Shown in pieces: positions 24,001 to 32,500 of a stretch of 39,444 nt of DNA. Numbering within the stretch: position 1 is the first letter of the stretch; each line of letters starts with the position of its first letter. The notes below the pieces were generated by a model. It did not search any database, was not told the origin of the DNA, and saw only the letters and a program-made list of their open reading frames with translations. The stretch is taken from positions 1 to 39,444 of IMG/VR virus record IMGVR_UViG_3300028393_000149; one strand, given 5' to 3'. A program made the position numbers and the translations under genes. The DNA comes from a virus.

Positions 24001-26504
24001 CATATGGTGACGGCTATTGGATTGCACTTCCTAGCAGTAATGCCACAGCGGCTGGATCTAGCGATGGGTCATCGTGGGTTAGTTTAGCATTGCCATCGTC
24101 AGCTAGTTGGACAGGTATTGCTTATGGTAATGGGTATTGGATTGGTATAGCAACTGGTAGTAGCAATATTATTCGATCTGTATCAAACGGACAAGGATGG
24201 AGAACCACGTCATTAGGATCTAGTTCAACTTGGATCAGTATTGCTTATGGTAACGGTTTATTTGTTGCAATTCCATCAGATAATACTGCCACAGTATACT
24301 CAACAAACTTTGGAGCAACGTGGTCAGCAGGAGCACTTCCTGGCAAAACATCATTTATAGCATCGGGTACTGCTCAACTCAGCACAGCACAGAAACAATT
24401 TGGTGCAACATCATTATACTTAGATGGTACTGCTAACGCTTATATCTCAACACCGTCAAACGCGGACTATGGTTACGGCACAGGAGATTTTACAGTTGAA
24501 TGTTGGGTCTATGTATCAGCTATCGGCGTAGCTCAAGCAATATTTGACCACCGTACTTCAGCAACAGAAGTATCGTTGCTAGCAGAAATTAGTGCAGTTG
24601 GCAATTTTAGATTATATGTGAACGGGTCATATGTAATTACAGGTAACAGTACAATAACTGCTAATACATGGACACACCTTGCAGTATCAAAAGCCGGCGG
24701 TACAACTAGATTGTTTGTAGGAGGCACTGTCCAGGGAACAACTTATACTGATAGTAACAACTATGCGGCCAAACCAGTTGTTATAGGTGCATACTATAAC
24801 GGCACAGCAAGATTTACTGGTTATATTGATGAATTTAGAGTTACAAAAGGCCTGTCGAGATATAGTGGAACATTCACACCAGCAGGCCCATTTACAAACG
24901 ATACCAATACTGTAGCACTATTACATTTTGACGGTGCAAATGCAAGCACAGTGATGTCAAATGCAATACCTGCCAGCACATATTCAAGTATGGCATACGG
25001 TTCTGGTAGATTTGTAGCTATTGCATCGGGAACAACAGCCGCATTTAGTACAGACGGTATAAGTTGGACTGCAAGCGTCTTGCCTGCATCCACCACATGG
25101 ACCAGCATCACATACGGTAATGGATTATTTGTGGCAGTTTCTAGTACTACAGCAATAACAGCTTATAGTGTAGACGGTGCTACATGGTACGGATCAAATT
25201 TAACTATTTCGGCTAACTATGTCAAGTACGGACAGGGAATATTCTTAGCACTAGCCAGCGGAAGTAACGTTGCATACACGAGTCCCGACGGCGCCAGTTG
25301 GAAAGTCAAATCTGTCAGCTCGAGTAATTATAGTACATTGGGTTTTGGATTCACTGCATCAAATGCTGGATTGTTTATAGCATTCCACGGCGCAACTGCT
25401 GGTAGTACAATTATTGCTGGTACAAAAACCAAAGGTAGGGCTAATGTGGTATCGGGTGTTATTACATCGGTCAGTGAATTTGAACCAGGCTCTGGTTATA
25501 ATCTAGGAGTAGCAAGTGTGACATTTACCGACCCTAATGTAACTACATTAGCTCAAGTAACAAGTCGCGTGGCCAACGGTGTACTATCAAGTCCAACATT
25601 TGTTAACAGAGGCTCGGGTTATAATACTAACTCAACAGCTATTACAATTTCTGGTAACGGTTATGCTGATGCATATCAAACAGGGCTGAGCATTATTTTA
25701 AATAATCTAAGTCGTTTACCGTTACCAGGCGATAACTTACAAATTACTGGAGTTAGTCAAAATTATAAAGTTACAAGTGCAACTTCAATATTTGGAACTG
25801 TTGCACCAAATATTGAAGCTAACGTTCAAATTGCTCCGGCGATGACAACTGCTAACAGTCCTGCGAATGGTGTAACAGTTAGTATTAGACAAAAATATAG
25901 TCAAGCACGTTTAACAGGCCACGACTTCTTAAACATCGGTTACGGAACACAAGCTCAATCAAATTATCCTGGAGTCCCAACAGATACTGCATTGCAACAA
26001 CAAAATCAAACAATTGAAACAAACTTTGGTCGCGTGTTCTTTACAAGTACTGACCAAGATGGAAACTTTAAAGTTGGTAACTTGTTTGGAGTACAACAGG
26101 CAACTGGTATTGTTACACTAAGCGCAAGTCAGTTTGGACTAACTGGTTTGAACACATTGAGTTTAGGAGGTATTGCTGTTGGTGGTTCTAGCGTAATTGT
26201 TAATCAGTTTAGTACTGACAGCACATTTGTTGCCAATAGCGATAACATAATTCCAACACAAAAAGCAATCAGGTCGTACTTAACTAGTCGTTTAAGTCAA
26301 GGCGGCGCAAACACGTTTACTGGACAGCTAACCGCAGGTACTGTTTTAGTCGGCGGCCCTGATAAAATTGGATCTACAATTCCTAACGGTGTTGCTGGAT
26401 CAGTAGTTGTAATGAAAAATCTTGTATATTTCAAGGCAATTTCAGGCTACAATGTAGTTGACGGTAATATGGCGGCACTAGACTTCTTCATGAGAAGAAG
26501 ATAA
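18033..26504 (+). CDS. Giant multidomain adhesin / tail-fibre protein (2823 aa)
   Basis: Domain order (residues approximate). 1-473: about seven W...Y..gD.V..gG..Y.c...H repeats resembling carbohydrate-binding modules, with a module B insert near 335-405. 529-690: start of a beta-helix (FYVAPTGTDSLTGGWGLTWD) with one FRDSQFVIDSLIYDLARGGN helical unit. 692-765: module A. 811-843: GTYSETLPIIIGENVAICGD. 847-930: module C. 933-1132: beta-helix (MFRMRNGSGLRNFTLNGLLG). 1133-1410: a CBM-like domain (NLLNYSNNF ... NGWYRLWFAS) with module D inside. 1563-1936: several module C copies. 1983-2430: propeller-like repeats (SIAYGNGLFVAI) interrupted by a LamG domain. 2610-2823: C-terminal domain shared with the next gene (RVFFTSTDQDGNFKVGNLFG). 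It has no cleavage or lytic active site that I can identify. It is presumably a glycan-binding host-recognition protein. Confidence 0.85.
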   Translation: MAEFKINRLRYTWLGAWVTATVYGKDSVVQYNGKTYACLTAHTASANFYTDLNFVDGLGASTPYWQLIVDGKTWKNTWATNRFYSAGNIVAFGGTLYTCVTPHTSTAFAANSANWIQYSQFTRWDAANSKTDWAINTVYGINDVVKYGGIVYVCNTNHTSSSATTTGSDPEIASGLEADQAKWTILNSGIDYKPAGWQNGTRYKLNDVVKYGANLWKSNAGHTSTTTFNPARWTMWLPGESYNPTTWSASGVYQIGDIVNYGGYQYINNTTNNTNNTPSTDATNWTLFTKNYNFRNDWLTGTAYKIGDTVRRNGRLYNATSDVNAGVDPSAGLVYKTYTLSGSSGTTLKVNSTTSLGVGMIVIGTGFSLGQSVISISDSTTVIIDKGPDSTPANGQTLSFVGVNTGWALVDTGNAYIGRWTTFPSNYTIGDLVVWQNATYMCIQTHANTSMLDFQRPDLDTTRSYWSLFINHDKNNSLTSLGDIEAFSSGQPTAIPVGTESYSLRATTNASTKLTTPTWSHLNGITKLFYVAPTGTDSLTGGWGLTWDKPFKSIAFAANYVNGGTLNPNAKLNLTNAKSWMITEMYYWMLYQKQQSISPFTPSSVFDATKTFRDSQFVIDSLIYDLARGGNSRTVNTALAYFSQEYANTIINASTEAQLPYFIAGLTQLLVLVANGLSGSAPAQSYQTLIGTTSFTGSISGTTLTVTSAPTKAGILIGQVISGGSIPAGTYIVANLSGTGTGSSSTWTVSNTVTQASITMTSVPVTQPTAVGSEFNALADVTTLFNLIITALSTKSTAALPSPNAGLTSTILVKTGTYSETLPIIIGENVAICGDELRGSVVQPATRIIITITAASDTNNTLITASTAMLADKMPIQLVTTFGGLTAGVTYYVIGSSITSTQFSVSATSGGSALSLTLVTSGAVTMYAGDCLKDMFRMRNGSGLRNFTLNGLLGILGPVNAYLTQRPTGGAFTSLDPGTGPTDTSAWIYKRSPYVQNVTNFGEGCTGLKIDGTLHNGGNKSIVCNDYTQILSNGIGIWVTGPSSVCEAVSVFSYYNYAGYFAEAGGRLRATNGNSSYGVYGVIAEGYDTTETPISGIVFNQSSQVQATVQSSFGSSAQLVRTSYSNAGAAYNTTTTNLLNYSNNFLGAPWSQTNILLSKNTVAPTGYVEAWALTSSGTSTSINQSVTVPPAGTIYSALSGIGGSGSNATFDVRVTGTAYVVTTNFGGAGYIVGDQIIISGSLLGGVNITNDCTLTVFSLSGNAILTVTPAGTVPTGSAKRYTTSVYVKQGTASTVALGAVWAGNTLVNNGISFNFASGVITPYNDGIMPSPTQYGALALPNGWYRLWFASYDSTGLNYSLSASIFPVGLSPVVGQYNYFYGSQLENSSTSGSPSFYLEVAGTTRYTAYANYNIVGAGTGAIAVGDEIRSSAVFETRVTTDSIGVTGGAGYLTASNNAQGGNAQYAQLAQSDTNTAQNYIGMRLFINSGTASGQYGYIASYDASTKIAYILKESFDPLQVISSSAADNTMVLGVSYDTTTLYTGQPVQFIPTYYTTTVATIGISSVSVTAAIGGTTNTLTVTSTAQLQDNMAITFSGSLVFGNILAGFTYYISKVVNSTTIRITNSLYGADWQLTTASGNMTMNFPSYTNYLQAVTSNMVVNYPIQFTGTSVGGLVVGTTYYINDIVDGSNFTISGSLVTISPTASNSVTTNTYTVASTSTLSPLTPILFSGGAGAVFGGVAEGTKYYISKINSPTEFSIASSLLTVTVSATSGTGNNLITCSSTTGFVSNNPIQFVGLTFGGLNSEQTYYISAISVDGITFTVSNLPGQGAVNLTAGSGICYGKTCPSPFLLSTVGSGTMTGTSTASKTRLTYGYSTINGTFSTQLFSNVVLGTTYYINTIDSLTRKITVASSLANVGVTAFTLLTKTGSMNLAAVGWDHVNPGTPISPTINSSSVYFIEPRTTYQEPAFLQTTMAAPISLGSGTWSSIAYGDGYWIALPSSNATAAGSSDGSSWVSLALPSSASWTGIAYGNGYWIGIATGSSNIIRSVSNGQGWRTTSLGSSSTWISIAYGNGLFVAIPSDNTATVYSTNFGATWSAGALPGKTSFIASGTAQLSTAQKQFGATSLYLDGTANAYISTPSNADYGYGTGDFTVECWVYVSAIGVAQAIFDHRTSATEVSLLAEISAVGNFRLYVNGSYVITGNSTITANTWTHLAVSKAGGTTRLFVGGTVQGTTYTDSNNYAAKPVVIGAYYNGTARFTGYIDEFRVTKGLSRYSGTFTPAGPFTNDTNTVALLHFDGANASTVMSNAIPASTYSSMAYGSGRFVAIASGTTAAFSTDGISWTASVLPASTTWTSITYGNGLFVAVSSTTAITAYSVDGATWYGSNLTISANYVKYGQGIFLALASGSNVAYTSPDGASWKVKSVSSSNYSTLGFGFTASNAGLFIAFHGATAGSTIIAGTKTKGRANVVSGVITSVSEFEPGSGYNLGVASVTFTDPNVTTLAQVTSRVANGVLSSPTFVNRGSGYNTNSTAITISGNGYADAYQTGLSIILNNLSRLPLPGDNLQITGVSQNYKVTSATSIFGTVAPNIEANVQIAPAMTTANSPANGVTVSIRQKYSQARLTGHDFLNIGYGTQAQSNYPGVPTDTALQQQNQTIETNFGRVFFTSTDQDGNFKVGNLFGVQQATGIVTLSASQFGLTGLNTLSLGGIAVGGSSVIVNQFSTDSTFVANSDNIIPTQKAIRSYLTSRLSQGGANTFTGQLTAGTVLVGGPDKIGSTIPNGVAGSVVVMKNLVYFKAISGYNVVDGNMAALDFFMRRR
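18060..19450 (+). repeat. Tandem carbohydrate-binding-like repeats at the N-terminus of the 2823-aa adhesin
   Basis: About seven degenerate units of 45-60 residues share W-x(3,8)-Y-x-(I/V/L)-(G/N)-D-x-V-x-x-(Y/G)-G-x-x-Y-x-C/N-x(3-5)-H and end in a Trp (for example VYGINDVVKYGGIVYVCNTN). They resemble small aromatic-rich chitin/cellulose-binding modules (CBM5/12 style). They are repeats at protein level; the DNA has drifted. Confidence 0.7.
23980..25330 (+). repeat. Propeller-like repeats split by a LamG domain
   Basis: Units of about 40 residues with W-x-S/G-I-A-Y-G-x-G-x-(F/W)-(V/I)-A-(I/V) and a following S-x-(D/N)-G-x-x-W (BNR/sialidase-like pattern) occur at about 23985-24350 and resume at about 24985-25330. 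The stretch 24350-24980 between them is a LamG (concanavalin-like) domain: FGATSLYLDGTANAYIS, DFTVECWVYV, THLAVSKAGGTTRLFVGG and GYIDEFRVTKGLSRY. The LamG stretch ends in VALLHFDGAN, which is normally the start of such a domain. Confidence 0.72.
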
Positions 26505-26520
26505 TTTGTTAAAGAACAAA
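26483..26520 (+). other. Two adjacent hairpins at the end of the 2823-aa gene
   Basis: CTTCTTC/GAAGAAG (26483-26489/26494-26500, ATGA loop) overlaps the last codons. TTTGTT/AACAAA (26505-26510/26515-26520, AAAG loop) follows the stop directly. No T-tract is present. They may slow transcription or protect the transcript end. Confidence 0.35.
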
Positions 26521-26532
26521 GAATTACAGTAA

Positions 26533-26540
26533 GATAAATA
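26533..26540 (+). promoter_or_regulatory. T4-like late promoter box (GATAAATA)
   Basis: GATAAATAC lies 19 nt upstream of the ATG at 26560, with GAGGAA between. The spacing would leave a very short leader of roughly 13 nt. Confidence 0.55.
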
Positions 26541-26559
26541 CTATCAGAGGAACAATAAA

Positions 26560-29500
26560 ATGGCAGAATTTAAACTAGGTAGAATTAAATTTGTATACCA
26601 AGGTGCTTGGGCAACTACAACAGCATACGCAGTTGATGACGTTGTTACGGTAGGCGGCAAAACTTATATTTGTGTGGTTAGTCACACATCGTCCGCATTA
26701 TTTGGAACAGACTTAAACTTCAACCCAACAAAATGGAACGTAGTGGCCGATGGAGCCAAATGGTTAGGCGCTTGGGCAAACAATACCTATTATAATCTCG
26801 GTGATCAAGTGCAATACGGTGGTATTGTGTATCAAGCCAATACTGCACATACCAGTATTGCTACCAATGCTCCGATTACTGTGACCGGTGCTAGCGGCAC
26901 AAGTTCCACAGTAACAATAACATTTACAGCACAAGCAGTTGCACCATTTTTAATTGGATCTACCGTTACTGTAGCAGGTATTGCTACATCTGCCAGCGGT
27001 TATAATCAAGTAGGTGCAACTGTAACAGCATGTACAACAACAAGCGTTAGCTATTCAAACGCTACTACTGCAACATATACAAGCGGCGGTACAATTGTTG
27101 GAACTTTACAAACAGCATTAGAAGCAGATCAATCTAAGTGGGATGCATTTGCATCTAATTTCTACTGGGCTGGCGCATGGGTTATTAATACACGATACAA
27201 AGTAAGAGATTTGGTAACATACGGCGGCATTACTTATGTTTGTAATACAGCCCATGTTAGTGCAAATACTTCTGCATTGGGTTTAGAAAACGATATTTCT
27301 AAATGGGATTCATTTAATTCAGGCATTACATATCTAAGCGCATGGAGTGGCAGTAGTTATCGCTATAAATTAAATGACGTTGTAAAATACGGTGCAGATC
27401 TTTGGATTTGTACAACACAACATACTAGTTCAGCTACTTTTGATAATACCAAATGGAGTATTTTTGTCAATGGTTTCCAGTTTGAAAGCAGTTGGGTAGG
27501 TGGCACAACTTATCAAGTTGGCGATATTGTTACATATGGCGGATATGCTTATATTTGTAAACAAAACCACGCTACAACACAAACTCCGACAGCAGTAAGT
27601 TCTGCATACTGGGATGTTTATACTACTGGTTTTAGTTTCCAGGGTGATTGGTCCAGCGCAGGAAATTATTATGTAGGTAGTGTTGTGCGCTTAGGTGGTT
27701 ATACCTATGTTGCTACAGCAGATAATAATACAAAAACACCAACAATCAATAGTACGGTTGTTACAACAAATTATATCAACGTAGACTCTGTAACAGGATT
27801 AGTTGATAGTTTACCAATTTCTGTTGCTACAACAGTTGGCGGTTTATCAAATACTAGCACATACTATGTGATTGGGGCAACTGTTGCTTCAACAACAGCT
27901 ACTTTAAATAATGCAAGTATTAGCAACGGTGCAAGTGGTGCAGGTACAACATTAGCTATTGGATCAGTGGGTGCTGGAACAGTAGTAGTTGGTATGTATA
28001 TTACCGGTTCAGGAGTTACTGCTGGAACATATATTGTTTCAGGAAGTGGATTATCATGGGTTGTTAGTGCAAGTCAATATGTTGCTGGCCCGATAACACT
28101 CACAGGAACTTTAAACCAATTTAAAGTTAGTGCAACACCAGGATCAGCAACCGCAGTAACATTATCAGCAACATCTGGACAATCCGTTGTAGCAACTACT
28201 AACCCAACACCTCCATTTGCAACATACTGGTCAAGATTAAATCCTGGTATTCGTTATAATTCTACTTCGGGAACATACACCGCGGTATCTGCTTCAAACG
28301 TAGTAAGTTCTGGTTCAAGTGCAACATTTAATATTACACGTAATAATTCTGTTTATGCGGTAACAGTTAACGGCGGTGGAACTGGCTATGCGGCCACAGA
28401 TACATTAAAGATTGTAGGTACAAGTGTTGGTGGTATTAGTCCAGCAAACGACATCAACATTACAGTCAACACAGTTAGTGGCGGAGTTATCCAAGCGGCA
28501 GGCATTACTACAACAGGTAATGCTGTTACTTGGACTACCGGTACAGCATACGTCTTAGGTGACGCAGTATATTTTGGTGCAAATAGTTATATTTGCGTAA
28601 ATGCTCATATTGGAGCTACTGGTAATCGTCCAGACAACGATTCAACAGGTGCATATTGGAACTTATTATCAGCAGGAACCAACAGTGCTGTTTTAACTAC
28701 GCAAGGCGATACATATTATTATGGCTCAACTGGTGCGCAACGTTTACCAATTGGAACAGACGGACAGATTTTACGTGTTACCAACGGATTACCTGCATGG
28801 AGTTACTATGGTATATTAAACAATATCGTGTATGTTGCTACAAGCGGTACTGATTCTGTAGGTGCTGGCCAAGGTCTAACTCTTGATAAGCCATGGAAGA
28901 CAGTGCGTTATGCGGCCAAACAAATTGAAGACGGCTATTTAAACGTCAATGCAAGGGACTTGCTAGCTAAAAATAAACAATTTATTCTTAAAGAAGTTTC
29001 TAATTATGTAAGTTATACATATCAAGTTAGTGTTACCGGAACTGCCAGTAATGCATTCTTAACCACAAGCACATCTGGTTTAATAGTTGGCATGCCAATT
29101 ACATTTACTGCCCAGACAGGCAGTTTAACCATTGCCGGCGCATCATTCGTATCTAGTACTGTATACTATGTTCAAGCTATCACCACAAACACAAGTTTCA
29201 CAGTGGCTACTAGCTATGGCGGTAATGCAGTTATCGCGGCTGGCACGGGTACTGCCACAGCAAAATATTATACAAGCCTAGGATCTGAAATTGAAAGAGA
29301 TGCAGGCTATGTATTAGAAGGCGTAATATTTGATTTGAGCCACGGCGGGACATCTAAATCGGTAACAAATGCAAGAGCATATTTAAATGCCAGTGGGTCT
29401 GCTTATATCAATACCGCAACTCAATCACAAGCCGGGGTTTTTGTTGGCGCAGATAGCTACATGTCAACTTTATTTGGTAACATATTGGCTAACACAGCTC

Positions 29501-32500
29501 CAACAAATAACTACCAATCACTTAATAGTGTGGCTTCTCCTGCTACTCAGATTTTTGATACAACAATACCTGCAGAATCGGGTTCGACTGCCACAGCACA
29601 AAGTTTAATTGCTATAGTTACTAGTGCAATAACTGCCGGGGTATCTACAAATATTCCCGTTGCAACACAACCACAATCTACCATTAGTGTTAAAACAGGA
29701 ACTTATAACGAAGTCTTACCAATTGTAATTCCTTCATACACAGCCGTAGTCGGAGACGAACTACGCAGTACAGTGATCCAACCACAAACAGCAATTGCTA
29801 ACTTAGCCAACGATAAACCAAAATCAGTTGCGGCACTTGGCCGAATTAAAGCATTAGTAAGTAGTTTAGTTGCTAATACTGCACTTACTGGTAGTGCTGG
29901 AAATACTCAAGTACTTGCCACAACTGGCGCAAGTAGCTCAAGCGGCACGAGTACTATTACATTTGCACTACAAACAACAATTCCGTTTGTAGTGGGACAA
30001 AAAATTACAGTTAGTAGTGTAACTCCAAGCGGATTTAATGGATCTAAAACTGTAACTGCTTGCACATTAACTAGCGTTTCATTTGCAGGATCTACAGCAG
30101 GCCCGCAAACAGTTGCAGGTATTGTATCAAGCCAAGATACTAGTATTACCGCAGGCGATACAGGTAGTTCAGCCGCAGTGGCAAGTATTGTAGCTAATAC
30201 TGATGCTATGCGCGATACTTTACAAAACGGTGTAGCTCAGATTGTAGCATACAGTTTTACAACACCGACAGGATACAATACTGCCAGTTTCTTAGCAGGC
30301 TACGGTGACGGAAAAACACAAATTATTCAAAATTATCAGTTTATTAAAGATGAAGTATCGGCTTTCTTAAACACAAACTATAATGCAGTTTGGACAGCAT
30401 TAGGTGGTACCGGACAAGCACTATGTCAGCGCGACGTTGGCTACATGCTTGATGCATTACAGCATGACATGACTTATGGTGGTAATACACAGAGTCAAAT
30501 TGCTGGCAGTACTTACTATTCTAATTATGCATTGACTATTGCGGCAACAGAAAAGATAGCAACAGTGGCGGCTTACAAGCGTTTACAGCAAGTTGTACAA
30601 CAAATTGTTCTTAAAACATCGGTAGCAGTTAGCGCAGGAAATGCCACATCACAAGTTGTAAGCGGTACTGCTGGTTCAGCAAGTGCGGCAACATTTGCGG
30701 CACAGCGTATTGGAGATGTAGTGTATTGGATTAATAATACTACAGCTAATACAACCACATTTAGTACAACTGGCTCTATTGCAACAACAAACGGCGGAAC
30801 ATTAACTGTAACCGCAGTTGGTTCAGGAACTGTTGTACCAGGTGCATTAGTAACCGGTACAGGAGTTAGCTCAAGTACATATATTACCGCACAAAATGGC
30901 GGAACTACTACTGTTGCATCAGGAACATATTCAAGCGGTGGCGCACCAACAAGTCAAACTTTTGTATTAGGATCTGCTACAAGCGTTGCGGCCGGGCAGT
31001 TAGTAGTTGGTACAGGAGTTCCAGCTGGTTCTTATGTTATTTCATCATACACAAGTGGTACGACGATTACTCTAGTTGACTACTGGGGAGCACCTGCGTA
31101 TTTGACACAACAAGCCGCTGGCACTTACAATTTCTACGTACCCGGCGCTACTGGAACTTATCTAGTAAACGTAAGTCAAACAGTAAGTTCAACTACAATC
31201 AACGGAGCAAATCAAATTACTCCTGTGACAAGCGGAGCTGTTGCATTGGCTACATCGGCACTACAGACTTCTTATAATGCTGTTGTAGCAAGAAAATCTG
31301 AAATACAAGCTGATACAGTAAGCTGGGTTAACAAATTTTATCAATCATTATATTTTAATAGTGCAACATGTAGTCGCGATGCTGGACTTATTGTCGATGC
31401 ATTAGCATATGACATGGTATTAGGTTCAAACTTTAACAGTATTATCGCGGCACGTTCATATTTTAGAGCAACTACAAGTGCTCAAGTGGTTTACAATAAC
31501 CAACTAGCCGCAGAAATTGGATCAATCGGGTTTATTGCGGCCAAAGTTAAAATGATTGCAGGTGCTGGTAGTATTGTACAAATTTCTACATTGATTGACG
31601 ATGCAACAGCATTTATCAATGGTGGATCAGTTCCACATTTGTTTACATGGCCAGATTATACTGGCATGAGTGCAAACCGTGCGGCCGCGGCAAAAGTTAT
31701 TTGGAGAAACAAGGCGTTTATCCAAGCTGAAATTGCAAGTTATCTAGGTACAAACTACGCAAGTGTTTGGAACTCAATTGTACAAGCAACTTGTACACGC
31801 GACATCGGTTACATTATTGATGCTATTCGTTACGATATGACGTACGGCGGCAACTCAATGTCTAAACGTGCAGGTATTGCATACTATTCACGTTTAACAA
31901 ACCAATTTGAAATTGCGGCAACAGAAAAAACAGCAACACTAGCGGCTTATACATTGTTAGGAACTTTAGTTTCAGCAATAGCACAAAACGGTGCATACTC
32001 CGCATTACAAGGTACTGTGACTCGTGTGAGTGCAAGTGCTTACGGTACTGGTACTGAAGGTACTGCGGCGTCTGCTTTAGTTACTGTTGTTTATAACTAT
32101 GTAAACAGCGGATTAACTACTGGCGCTCCACAAATTACAATCACAACGGTTGCAGGTACAACTACATTTACTAGCGGTACACACGGGTTAGCAATAGGCG
32201 ACGAAGTTATTCCACAGTCAACTGCTAACGGTTTAGTCGCAGGAACAATCTATTATGTTGCGTCAGTTCCATTAACAACAACATTTACTTTGGCCGCAAC
32301 ATGGGGCGGAGCGGCTATAACAACATTTACCAACGGTACAGGTTTAAGTATTGTTGCAGAAACAACTAATAACGCAACTACCACATGGGTAGCTAGCGGA
32401 CTTACTACAATCAATACTGCATTGTCTTTGGCAAAATCTACATTACAAACCAATGTGATTAGTTACATTACTACTAACTTCCCATCATTGTCTTATAACT

